Origin: Streptomyces rimosus subsp. rimosus
Lineage (GTDB): Bacteria > Actinomycetota > Actinomycetes > Streptomycetales > Streptomycetaceae
Assembly: GCF_000720725.1 (NCBI RefSeq)
Contig: NZ_JOCQ01000049.1
Location: 13,739 to 77,738 of the forward strand
Reading direction: 5' to 3'
DNA length: 64,000 bases
The notes under the pieces were generated by a model, which saw only the letters and a program-made list of their open reading frames with translations, was not told the DNA's origin and searched no databases. Of the stretch, positions 48,847 through 57,361 are shown in pieces. Each line of letters opens with the position of its first letter. Within the stretch, counting starts at the first letter, position 1. The translations under genes and the position numbers were made by a program.

Positions 48847-51020
48847 TGGCGGCCTCGGAAGGCGGTCACGGGTCCGCGCGCACCGAGCGTGCCGACCGCG
48901 AGAAGTACGCGCACCTCCTCGGCCACGCGGGCCGCGCCACCGTCGCCGTCCGCCCGGCGCCCGGCGTGGACCCGGCCCCGCTGTGGGGCAGTGGCGTGTT
49001 CGTGGCCCCGGGGTGGGTGCTGACCTGCGCCCATGTGCTGGTCAGCGGTGACGGGCGAAGCCGCCCGACCGGACCGGACGGGGAGGTCGGTGTCGCGTTC
49101 GGCGGCCGGGTGGTCGCCGCGCGCCTGGAGTACGACCTGAGCCGCCCGGGGCCCGCTCACCCGGCCGGCCACGGCCCCCGCACCGATCTGGCCCTGCTCC
49201 GGGTGCTCGATCCGGACGTCGCGCATCCGTGCGCCTGGCTCAGCGATCAGCCGGCGGCGCTCCTGGAGGACGCGTTCATCTTCCGGGGGCATGATGAGCT
49301 CGGCGTCGGTACGGGGACTGGCGCGGGCGCCGGTCTCGACGCCACCCCCGGCGATGCCGCCGGTGCGGCCCCGGCGCACCCGTACCACCGTGCCCCCACC
49401 CCCATCGACCCCTTCATCGCCGTCCGCTTCGGCGCCCGCGACTCCCGTGGGCTCCAGTTCGGCAGCGACGTACGCGTCACCCCGGGCGCGTCCGGCGGGC
49501 CGCTGCTGGACTGCGACCGCGGGGAGGTCGTCGGCATCGTCAAGGGGAGCCACCGCGAGGACCGGGTCGGGCTCGCGGTGCCGGTGACCGAGTTGCGGCG
49601 GCTGGCGCCGTACCACCTCGTACCGGGTGCCACCGGGCTCGGCGACGACCCGTACCACGCGCTGATGAGCCTGCACGACCGCTGGCACTGGGCCGGGCAG
49701 GACCTCGGCGGGACGGGCGAGCCGACCTGGTTCGACGCGCAGCACGCGATCATGTCGGGGCGCGGCCGGCTGTGGGGCGTGCAGGAGCGGCTGCAGGCGC
49801 TCGACCTGCTGGCGTCGCTGCCCGCGCCGCGCGATCCGCTGGTGGTGGCGGCCGCGGTCGCCGAGGCGCTGGGGCGCGCGGACCCCTCGGGCCGTACGGG
49901 GCGGGCCGGGCCGTGGACGCTGCGTACCTGGCGGGACGGGCACGGCGCGCTGTACCAGGGGAGCGACCCGTATACGGAGCTGTGCGCCTTCGTGCACTAC
50001 CTGCGCATCGTCGCGCAACGCACCGCCGACGAGGCGCGTGGCGCGCCCGGTGACGAGGGCGCCGTGATGCGCGTGGCGGCCGAGCGGCTGGCCCTGTTCG
50101 TGACGGCCAAGGCGGTCGTGCTGCTGCCCAGGGACCGGGAGCGGATCGGCCCGGTGCGGCGGCGGCCCGACTCGGTCCTGGTGGAGTTCGAGCCGCTGTT
50201 CTACGAGGATGCGGGTGGGCGCCAGCTGTTCAACTGGTCGGTGAGCGAGGGGTACGGCCAGGGGCAGTGGCAGCGTGTCGACATTCAGGAGTCGCGGGCG
50301 GGGATGACCTTCGAGGAAGCCCGTGACCAGGTTCTGCGGCGGCTCGGTCCGCGGCTGCTGCGCGCCGATGACGCGGCGGGCGGTGTGCGGGTGCGCCTGG
50401 AGGTGGCGGTGCCGGAGGAGCGCTGGCACACCGCGGCGGACCGCTGGCAGGTGCCTGCTTCCACCCGTCGTACGGCGCGGCTGCGTCCGCTGGGTCCGGC
50501 GCGGGCGGTGGTGCTGCGCGACCAGGGGCGGCGTCAGGAGGGCCGTGAGGAGGTGGACCCGGCCTGGCTGCGGCGCTGGCAGGGGCTGACCGCGGCCCGG
50601 CGGCTGACCGCGTTGCGGGTGCCGCCCGGTAGCCGCGCCTCGGTGTCGGGGCTGTCGCGGCTGCTGGAGGAGGCGGACGAGGGCGCGGTCCCGGCGCTGT
50701 GCCGGTCGGTGGCGGACGGCGCCGGGCTGGAGGCCGTCGGCTGGGCGCTGGACACCGGCCACCCGGTCGCCCTGTGGCCGGCCGGCGGCCATGACGAGCG
50801 CGACTGCGACCGGGTGTGTGACGAGTACCACCGGGAGGTGCAGCAGCTGCTGGGGGCGCCGAAGTCGGTGGCCGAGCTGCCCGAACTGGTGCGTGAGCTG
50901 CGCGCCAAGGCCGCGGAGGGCGGCGCCTCCTGGGCCCGCGATCTCGTGCTGCTCTACGACGACCCGGGCAACCCGATCCCCCAACTCTTTTCCCAGGGAG
51001 CGCAATTGTCGCCCCAATGA
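48846..51020 (+). CDS. Trypsin-like protease with VMAP-type C-terminal region
   Basis: This 724-residue protein has a trypsin-like serine protease domain (residues about 20-265). Its triad is intact: His63 in VLTCAHVLV, Asp114 in RTDLALLRV and Ser216 in TPGASGGPLLD. A Gly/Ala/Pro-rich insertion (about 150-185) separates the Asp and Ser modules. There is no signal peptide, so the protease is cytosolic. The remainder (about 270-724) resembles the helical/VMAP-C region of vWA-MoxR-associated proteins, including FEPLFYEDAGGRQLFNWSVSEGYGQGQW and VLLYDDPGNPIPQ. It likely acts with the following MoxR and vWA proteins as a signal-triggered protease module. Confidence 0.85.
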   Translation: MAASEGGHGSARTERADREKYAHLLGHAGRATVAVRPAPGVDPAPLWGSGVFVAPGWVLTCAHVLVSGDGRSRPTGPDGEVGVAFGGRVVAARLEYDLSRPGPAHPAGHGPRTDLALLRVLDPDVAHPCAWLSDQPAALLEDAFIFRGHDELGVGTGTGAGAGLDATPGDAAGAAPAHPYHRAPTPIDPFIAVRFGARDSRGLQFGSDVRVTPGASGGPLLDCDRGEVVGIVKGSHREDRVGLAVPVTELRRLAPYHLVPGATGLGDDPYHALMSLHDRWHWAGQDLGGTGEPTWFDAQHAIMSGRGRLWGVQERLQALDLLASLPAPRDPLVVAAAVAEALGRADPSGRTGRAGPWTLRTWRDGHGALYQGSDPYTELCAFVHYLRIVAQRTADEARGAPGDEGAVMRVAAERLALFVTAKAVVLLPRDRERIGPVRRRPDSVLVEFEPLFYEDAGGRQLFNWSVSEGYGQGQWQRVDIQESRAGMTFEEARDQVLRRLGPRLLRADDAAGGVRVRLEVAVPEERWHTAADRWQVPASTRRTARLRPLGPARAVVLRDQGRRQEGREEVDPAWLRRWQGLTAARRLTALRVPPGSRASVSGLSRLLEEADEGAVPALCRSVADGAGLEAVGWALDTGHPVALWPAGGHDERDCDRVCDEYHREVQQLLGAPKSVAELPELVRELRAKAAEGGASWARDLVLLYDDPGNPIPQLFSQGAQLSPQ

Positions 51021-51204
51021 CGGCCCCCGAGACCGGAAAACGCCCCGTATCCTTCCGTCCGGCTGGCTACTGTCCTAGCGTCGTGAGAGATTGCCATGGG
51101 GGACGGGTCCGGGGAGGGCGGGAAGCGGTGCCGACGCTTGCCGGATGCTCCGCCGCGGCCCTTCGCCCCTGCCCGATGGCCGGCCGGCGACGAGGAGTTC
51201 CGAC

Positions 51205-52263
51205 GTGAGCGACTGGCTCATCTACCGTGGCGCGGGGGCTCCGCACGACGGCATCGAGCAGTTACCCCCACCCCCTCCGTGGCGCGATTTCGACGGCGGC
51301 CCGCTCGTGGCGCCGCCCGCCGCCCTCGACCACGCCTCCGAGCGCCGGCTCGGTGTGCAGCGCCGCGAGGCCAGCTACCACCGGCCGGGCGAGACGGAGC
51401 GCGAGCTGGTCAACGCGGCGCTCTACCTGCGCCGCCCGCTGCTGGTGACGGGCGCGCCGGGCAGCGGGAAGTCCACCCTCGCGCACTCGGTCGCGTACGA
51501 ACTGGGCCTCGGCCGGGTGCTGAACTGGTCCATCGTCAGCCGCAGTTCGCTGCGTGACGGGCTGTACGAGTACGACGCCATCGGCCGCCTCCAGGACCTC
51601 CAGATCGCCCGCGCGGCCCAGCCGCAGGCGACGCCGGGACCGGCGCAGGGGCGGCCGGGCCCGCAGGACGAGCCGGGCGGCGGCATCGGCCGCTACATCC
51701 GGCTCGGCCCGCTCGGCACGGCCCTGCTGCCCGCCGCGAAGCCGCGCGTCCTGCTCGTCGACGAGCTGGACAAGAGCGATATCGACCTGCCGAACGACCT
51801 TCTCAACGTACTGGAGGAAGGGGAGTTCCGGATTCCGGAGCTGGAGCGGCTGGCCGGATCGGCCCCCGAGGTGCCGGTGCTCGGCGACGACGGCGTGCGG
51901 GTCACCGTGCGCGACGGCCGGGTGCGCTGCCGTGCCTTCCCGTTCATCGTGCTGACCAGCAACGGCGAGCGGGACTTCCCCGCGCCGCTGCTGCGCCGCT
52001 GTATCCACCTGAACATCCCCACGCCCGACAAGGAGCGGCTCGCGGACATGGTCCGGGCGCACTTCGGCGAGAGCGCCGCGGCCGACTACGAGTCCGTGAT
52101 CGACCGCTTCCTGGACCGCGAGCCCGGCGACGTACGGGCCGTGGACCAGCTGCTCAACGCGATCCACCTGACGCGGCAGGCCGGCTGGGCGGACGAGGAC
52201 GAGGAGGAGACGCGGCGCCGCCTGACGGCCGAGCTGCTGCGGCCCCTGGATCGGACCAGGTGA
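51205..52263 (+). CDS. MoxR-family AAA+ ATPase of a VMAP ternary system
   Basis: This 352-residue AAA ATPase has Walker A GAPGSGKST (about 83-91), Walker B RVLLVDELDKSDIDLPNDLLNVLEEGEF (about 180-207), sensor 1 in FIVLTSNGERDFPAPLLRRC, and an Arg finger region. The N-terminal part (SDWLIYRGAGAPHDGIEQLPPPPPWRDFDG) is characteristic of the VMAP-associated group. MoxR ATPases usually remodel a vWA partner, encoded next. GAGGAG at 51192-51197 supports the GTG at 51205. The 184 bp before it may hold an internal promoter. The next gene begins 6 bp after the stop. Confidence 0.93.
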   Translation: MSDWLIYRGAGAPHDGIEQLPPPPPWRDFDGGPLVAPPAALDHASERRLGVQRREASYHRPGETERELVNAALYLRRPLLVTGAPGSGKSTLAHSVAYELGLGRVLNWSIVSRSSLRDGLYEYDAIGRLQDLQIARAAQPQATPGPAQGRPGPQDEPGGGIGRYIRLGPLGTALLPAAKPRVLLVDELDKSDIDLPNDLLNVLEEGEFRIPELERLAGSAPEVPVLGDDGVRVTVRDGRVRCRAFPFIVLTSNGERDFPAPLLRRCIHLNIPTPDKERLADMVRAHFGESAAADYESVIDRFLDREPGDVRAVDQLLNAIHLTRQAGWADEDEEETRRRLTAELLRPLDRTR

Positions 52264-52269
52264 CCCGCG

Positions 52270-55200
52270 GTGCCGGCCGGCGGACCGGGCTTCGGCCCCC
52301 TCGGTGAGATCGTCGCGCGGCTGCGCGCGGCCGGCCTGCCCGCCGACGCCCGTGCCCTGGCGGACGCCCTGTGGCTGGCCCGGTGGATCGTCCCGGGGGC
52401 GCCCGACGACGGCGTGACGCCTGCCGAGGAGACGATCCCGCCCGCAGCGCAGGGCCCAAAACCGGCCACTTTCTCCGTCGACCCCCATGGCCGGGAGTCC
52501 GCCCGCGATACGCCGTCCGCCACGGAACCCGCCGCCCGGGACCGCCCCCGCCGTACGGAAGTCGACCTGCTGCCCGCCCAGGACGACCGCGCCCTCACCC
52601 CCGGCCACGGCCGCCTCGGCGAGGTCGGCATCCCGGTGGCCTCCGCCTTCCCGGGACTGCTGCCGCTGCAACGCGCCCTGCGGCCGATCCAGCGCTACCA
52701 CCCGCCGGTCGCCCCGGCCCGTCAGGAACTGGACGAGGCCGCCACCGCCGACCTCTCCGCACACGCCGAAATGATCATCCCGGTGCTGCGCGGCGTCCGC
52801 CGCCGCGCGGCCAGCCTGCGCCTGCTCATGGACGGCTCGTCCTCGATGGCCGTGTGGGAGCAGATGCTGCACGACCTGCGGCAGGTCTGCGAGCGGGTCG
52901 GCGCCTTCCGCGACGTGACGGTGCACTACCTCCACCCGTACGGCGACGAGGTCGGCGTCGCCGCCGGCCCCGGCCGGGACGCGCCGCTGCGCCCCGCCGA
53001 CCAGCTGCACGACCCCACGGGCCACCACGTCACCCTCGTCGTGAGCGACTGCGCGGGCCCGCTGTGGCGCGACGGGCGCATCCAGCGCCTGCTGTACCGC
53101 TGGGTGGCCGACGCGCCGCTCGCCGTCGTGCAGCCGCTGCCGCAGCGGATGTGGGCGCGCACGCTGCTGCCCGCCGTCGCGGGCACCCTCGTACGGCAGC
53201 AGGGCCCGTTCCGCGCCCTGGACTTCCGCCCCGCCCGGCGCCGCCGCCGTACTCCGTCCGCGGCCGGGCAGGCGCAGGGCGGCAACCGCGAGCGCGCCGT
53301 ACCGGTCCTGTCGGCCGCGCCCGCGGCCCTCGGCTGCTGGGCCCGGCTGGTCGCGGCCGAATCCGGTCTGTCGCTGCGCGGCGCCGCCGCCGTCGTCCGC
53401 CGCGACCACGGCCTGGGCGCGGACCTCGCCCGCGCCGCCGAGCGCCCCGAACCGTCCCGGCTGGTACGCGAGTTCGAGCAGACCGCCTCGCCCGACGCCC
53501 GCCACCTGGCCGTCCACCTGTCGGCCGTACCGCTCGCACTGCCCGTCATCCAACTCGTCCAGCGCGCGATGCTGCCCCAGACCGGCCCCGCCGAGCTGGC
53601 GGAGGTGCTGCTCAGCGGCCTGATAGAGCAGCTTCCCGACCCCGCTGGCCCGCCGGGCGGCGAGGGCCCGGCCGGCGGCCCCTGGTACGAGTTCGTGCCC
53701 GGCGTACGGGACGAGCTGCTGAGCCGCCTGAGCGCCGGCGAGGCCGCCCTCGTCCTCAAGCACTGCTCCCTCTACATCGAGCGCACGTTCGGCCGCAGTG
53801 CCCGGAACTTCCCCGCGGTGGCGGTCGCCATGCTCTCCGGCAGCGGCCGGGAGCCGACGACCGGCCAGCGCGCCGTGCCCGAGCCGTTCGCGCGGATCTC
53901 CGAGCGGGTGCTGCGCCGGTTCGAACCGGCCCTGCGGACGCCCGCGCAGCTGTCGTACGCGCCCGACGGACCCGCCGCCGAGGGCGCCGCGCTGCTGGAG
54001 CGCTACGAACAGGACGGCACCGTACGGGACTTGATCGAAGCGGTGCGGCTGCTGCGCGCCGCGGCGCAGCGCTCGCCCGCCGCGGGCACCGACCTCGCCC
54101 GCGCGCTGCTGCACGGCTGGGCGAAGTGGCGGCAGCCGGACGCGCTGGAGGAGGCGGAGCGGGCGGTACGGGCGGCCGCGGAGGCCGTCGGCGGCGATCC
54201 GGCGCAGTCGGCGGACGGGGACGGCGAGGCACGCGTCAGGGCGCTGATCGTGCTCGCCCGGGTGCGCTACGCCGCCGCGCAGGAGCGCGGCGCCGCGGGG
54301 TACCCGGACGGTGAACGGAGCGCGCTGGAGGAGTCCGCGCGCCACCTGGACACCGCCTGCGGGCTGATGAGCCTGCTGGATCCCCGCGTATTGGAGAGCA
54401 TGGTGCTGCGTACCGAAGTGCTGCGGCGGCTGGCCGCGCTGCCCTCGGCCGCCGCGGCCGTCACCGGCCGCGCCGCCGACCCGCTGGACGAGGCCGAACA
54501 GGCCCTGACCACCCTCCTGGAACAGTGGCCCAGTGGCGAGCAGGTGCCCGGCGAGATCTATGCCGCACGCGGCGGCGTCCTGCTGGACCAGGCGCGCCGC
54601 GCCGCCGAGTACGAAACGGAGACCGAGGCGTACACCGGAGCGCTCGCCCTGCGCGCCACCGCCGACCTGGACGCCGCCACCACGCTGCTGCGCCGCCGGG
54701 GCGGCTCCGCCGACCGCGAGGTCTGCGAAACGCTGCTGGAGCTGGCCCAGGCCCGCTCCCTGCTCGGCGGCGGCACCGGCCCCGACGCCGTGCTCCCGGT
54801 CCTCGAACGGGCCCGCGCGCTCGCCCGCGAACTGCGCGACCCGGCCCTGGAGGCGGAGAGCCTGAGCCGTACGGCCGAGGCGTACAGCGCGCTGCACGCC
54901 CGCACCGCCGACCCCGACGCCCTGGACGCGGCGATCGAGGCGCTGGCCGCCGCCCTGCGGCTGACCACTCCCGACTCGCCCGAGCACAGCTCCCTGCTCG
55001 CCCGGCGGGGTGCGGCGCTGCTGCTGCGCGCCCGCCTGGAACCCCCGGGCGACCAGGCCAAACGCCTGGCGAACGAGGCGGTGCACGTGCTGCGCGAGGC
55101 GCTCGGCCGGGTCGCCCCGCACGACCCCGAACTGGGGGCCCACCGCCTGCTGTTCGGCCGCGCCCTGCGCCTGCGCCACGACCGGCAGCCCTCGCTGGCC

Positions 55201-55578
55201 GATCTGCACGAGGCGGACTGGGTGCTGGAGCTGGCCGCGCGCAGCTCGGCCGACCCGGTGGTCGGCGCGGAAGCCTGGCTGGAGGTCGGCGACGTCCAGC
55301 TCGTACTGGACCGCCGCTTCGACTCCCGGGAGCGGCACGACCGCGCCGCCGCGTCCTACCGCAGGGCCGCGTCCGCCGCCGAGCGGGCCGGCAGCCCCCT
55401 GCTGGCGGCGCGCGCCCACCACCGGCGGGCCGGCGTCCTGGAGGACACGGCCGGGCCGCAGGCGGCGCTGCCCGCCTACCGGGAGAGCTGGGAGCAGTGG
55501 CAGCGCGCGTCCGAGGAGAACGGCCCGGAGGCCCGGCGTACGAGGGAGCGGATGCGCGCCCTGGAACCGTCCGAATGA
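52270..55578 (+). CDS. SAV_2336-type vWA protein with TPR-like C-terminus
   Basis: This 1102-residue protein has an N-terminal SAV_2336-type helical domain (FGPLGEIVARLRAAGLPADARALADALWLARWI). A vWA-like domain follows with metal-site motif RLLMDGSSSMAVWEQML (DxSxS, about 185-195), then VTLVVSDCAGPLWRDGRIQRLL. A long region of helical TPR-like repeats makes up roughly 580-1090 (ALEEAERAVRAAAEAV...DPDALDAAIEALAAALRL). The vWA domain is the expected partner of the MoxR ATPase. It starts at GTG 52270, six bases after the ATPase stop. Confidence 0.9.
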   Translation: MPAGGPGFGPLGEIVARLRAAGLPADARALADALWLARWIVPGAPDDGVTPAEETIPPAAQGPKPATFSVDPHGRESARDTPSATEPAARDRPRRTEVDLLPAQDDRALTPGHGRLGEVGIPVASAFPGLLPLQRALRPIQRYHPPVAPARQELDEAATADLSAHAEMIIPVLRGVRRRAASLRLLMDGSSSMAVWEQMLHDLRQVCERVGAFRDVTVHYLHPYGDEVGVAAGPGRDAPLRPADQLHDPTGHHVTLVVSDCAGPLWRDGRIQRLLYRWVADAPLAVVQPLPQRMWARTLLPAVAGTLVRQQGPFRALDFRPARRRRRTPSAAGQAQGGNRERAVPVLSAAPAALGCWARLVAAESGLSLRGAAAVVRRDHGLGADLARAAERPEPSRLVREFEQTASPDARHLAVHLSAVPLALPVIQLVQRAMLPQTGPAELAEVLLSGLIEQLPDPAGPPGGEGPAGGPWYEFVPGVRDELLSRLSAGEAALVLKHCSLYIERTFGRSARNFPAVAVAMLSGSGREPTTGQRAVPEPFARISERVLRRFEPALRTPAQLSYAPDGPAAEGAALLERYEQDGTVRDLIEAVRLLRAAAQRSPAAGTDLARALLHGWAKWRQPDALEEAERAVRAAAEAVGGDPAQSADGDGEARVRALIVLARVRYAAAQERGAAGYPDGERSALEESARHLDTACGLMSLLDPRVLESMVLRTEVLRRLAALPSAAAAVTGRAADPLDEAEQALTTLLEQWPSGEQVPGEIYAARGGVLLDQARRAAEYETETEAYTGALALRATADLDAATTLLRRRGGSADREVCETLLELAQARSLLGGGTGPDAVLPVLERARALARELRDPALEAESLSRTAEAYSALHARTADPDALDAAIEALAAALRLTTPDSPEHSSLLARRGAALLLRARLEPPGDQAKRLANEAVHVLREALGRVAPHDPELGAHRLLFGRALRLRHDRQPSLADLHEADWVLELAARSSADPVVGAEAWLEVGDVQLVLDRRFDSRERHDRAAASYRRAASAAERAGSPLLAARAHHRRAGVLEDTAGPQAALPAYRESWEQWQRASEENGPEARRTRERMRALEPSE

Positions 55579-55659
55579 ACGGCTGACCCGGCCGGGCCGG
55601 GTGTTTCCGTGCCCGGGCGCGCGGGAAACACCCGTCCACCCGGCCCAGAGGAGAACAGC

Positions 55660-55887
55660 GTGGCGACAGTCCCCGTCACCGGTACGGCCCCGGCCGCACC
55701 GGCCGAGCCGTCCGGTCCGTCGGCAGAGCCGCTGCCGGACTTCGGCGGTGTCGATGTGGCCGCGGTGGCCGCACGGACGGGCCACCCGGTACTGGGGGAG
55801 GTGGCCGCCCTCCTGCTGCGCAACTGGATCCCCGCCGAGCGGGCGGTGGCGTACTACGACGATGGTCCGGGCCCGACCGTGCGGTGA
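55660..55887 (+). CDS. Candidate RiPP precursor peptide of variant FxSxx type
   Basis: This 75-residue peptide has a Pro/Ala-rich N-terminus (about 1-30), a conserved-looking leader (LPDFGGVDVAAVAARTGHPVLGEVAALLLRNW) and a C-terminus AVAYYDDGPGPTVR. The region before the end corresponds in spacing to the leader of FxSxx-COOH precursors, which end in (V)AGF-x-S-x-x. Here Y-Y-D-D replaces the F-x-S-x-x and is followed by seven residues. AGAGGAGAA just upstream supports the GTG at 55660. It lies 82 bp after the vWA gene and before the FxsB-type maturase. Being the maturase substrate is inferred from this position. Confidence 0.7.
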   Translation: MATVPVTGTAPAAPAEPSGPSAEPLPDFGGVDVAAVAARTGHPVLGEVAALLLRNWIPAERAVAYYDDGPGPTVR

Positions 55888-56050
55888 GCGTCCTTTTCTG
55901 AACACCGGGCGTCGGTTTTTGGGCAAACGGGCTTCGGTTCCGGCCAGTTGCTATTGCCGTGTGCATGTTCTCCGGTGGCCGAGCCAGGTATCGCGACAGC
56001 GGGCCGTCATCGGGCTGCCCGGACGTCGGACGCAGGCAGGGGGCGGCGTC
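55888..56050. promoter_or_regulatory. AT-richer gap before the radical SAM gene
   Basis: These 163 bases contain T-rich and AT-rich tracts (TCCTTTTCTGAAC, GTCGGTTTTTGGGC) and two imperfect repeats CGGGCGTCGGTTTTT and CGGGCTTCGGTTCC (about 55905-55943). Such composition is unusual here and suggests a promoter or attenuator that separates peptide and maturase expression. AGGGGG just before 56051 is the maturase ribosome site. Confidence 0.4.
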
Positions 56051-57268
56051 GTGGTGTTCCAGAGCCTTGAGGCGCCCGCGGTCCCCTTCCGCCAGTTCGT
56101 CCTGAAGACCCACAGCCGCTGCAACCTCGCCTGCACCTACTGCTACATCTACGCGGGCCCGGACCACAGCTGGCGCGACCGCCCGCCGCACGCCCCGCCC
56201 GGCACCGTCCGCCGGACCGCGCTGCGCATCGCCGAACACGTACGCGCGCACGGCCTCGACGAGATCCGCGTCGACCTGCACGGCGGCGAACCCCTGCTCA
56301 CCGGCCCGGGGCCGCTCCTCGCCCAGGCCGCCGCGCTGCGCGCCGTACTCCCGGCCGGCTGCCGGGCGCACCTCGGCGTACAGACCAACGGCACCCTCCT
56401 CACCCCACAGGCACTCGACGCCCTGGCAGCCGCGGGCTTCCGCATCGGGCTCAGCCTGGACGGCGGCACCCCCGGCCTGAACCGGCGGCGCGTGGACCAC
56501 GCAGGACGGCCCTCCTGGGCGGCCGCCTCCCGCGCCGCCCGGCTGCTGGCCCGCCGCCCCGACGCCTTCGCGGGCATCCTGTGCACCATCGACATCACCT
56601 CCGACCCCGCCCTGGTCTACGGCTCGCTGCGCGCGCTCGGCCCCCCGATGCTCGACTTCCTCCTCCCGCACGCCAACTGGACCAGCCGCCCGCCGCTGCC
56701 GCCGGGCCCGGCGAGCCGCACCCCGTACGGCGACTGGCTGTGCACCGTCTTCGACCTCTGGTGGGACGAGAAGGAGCCCGCGCCCCGGATACGCCTCTTC
56801 ACCGAGATCATCGGCCTGCTGCTCGGCCGCCCCAGCAGCAGCGAGGCGGTCGGCCTGTCGCCCGTGGTCGCGCTCGTGGTCGACACCGACGGCGCCATCG
56901 AGCAGGTCGACTCCCTCAAATCGGCGTACGAGGGCGCCGCCGCCACCGGCCTGGACGTCTTCCGCAACAGCTTCGACGAGGCGCTGGCCCACCCGGGGAT
57001 GGCCGCCCGCCGCCTCGGCGCCGACGGCCTGTGCGCACAGTGCCGCGCCTGCCCGCTGCTCACGGTGTGCGGCGGCGGCAACTACGCCCACCGCTACCGG
57101 GCCGGCAGCGGCTTCCGTAACCCGTCCGTGTACTGCGCCGACCTGGAACGGGTGATCCGCCACATCGCCGCCCGGCTCGACGCCGAAGTGCACGCGGACC
57201 GGCCGCCCGGGGCCGGTGCCGGACTGGCCGCCGTGTCCGTCAACTGGCCTACGCCGTACAAGACCTGA
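56051..57268 (+). CDS. fxsB: FxsB-type radical SAM/SPASM cyclophane-forming peptide maturase
   Basis: This 405-residue radical SAM enzyme has the 4Fe-4S motif CNLACTYC (Cys24, Cys28, Cys31) after the family signature PFRQFVLKTHSR. The SAM-binding HGGEPLL and IGLSLDGG motifs are present. The C-terminal SPASM domain (CAQCRACPLLTVCGGGNYAHRYR...VYC) binds auxiliary clusters. FxsB enzymes install cyclophane-type crosslinks in C-terminal residues of FxSxx peptides. GTG 56051 or 56054 starts it. It follows the peptide gene and precedes the TIR/NB-ARC/TPR gene, the standard FxsT position. Confidence 0.93.
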   Translation: MVFQSLEAPAVPFRQFVLKTHSRCNLACTYCYIYAGPDHSWRDRPPHAPPGTVRRTALRIAEHVRAHGLDEIRVDLHGGEPLLTGPGPLLAQAAALRAVLPAGCRAHLGVQTNGTLLTPQALDALAAAGFRIGLSLDGGTPGLNRRRVDHAGRPSWAAASRAARLLARRPDAFAGILCTIDITSDPALVYGSLRALGPPMLDFLLPHANWTSRPPLPPGPASRTPYGDWLCTVFDLWWDEKEPAPRIRLFTEIIGLLLGRPSSSEAVGLSPVVALVVDTDGAIEQVDSLKSAYEGAAATGLDVFRNSFDEALAHPGMAARRLGADGLCAQCRACPLLTVCGGGNYAHRYRAGSGFRNPSVYCADLERVIRHIAARLDAEVHADRPPGAGAGLAAVSVNWPTPYKT

Positions 57269-57361
57269 CGTGGCGTCGCCGCACGGGGCGATACTTGGGC
57301 TATCGTGCCGAACAGCCAGCTCGCGCACGCGCGAACCGCCGCATCCCGAGGAGACGGGCGC

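Noticed and set aside
51262..55926. Minus-strand open frame of about 1554 codons
   Set aside because: It is the antisense shadow of the MoxR and vWA genes. High GC removes stop codons; the product is Gly/Arg/Val-rich low-complexity sequence with no domain, while the plus strand carries clear motifs.
55579..57361. A second precursor ending in F-x-S-x-x near the maturase
   Set aside because: All short frames in the gaps were read; none ends with that pattern, leaving the 75-residue peptide as the only candidate.
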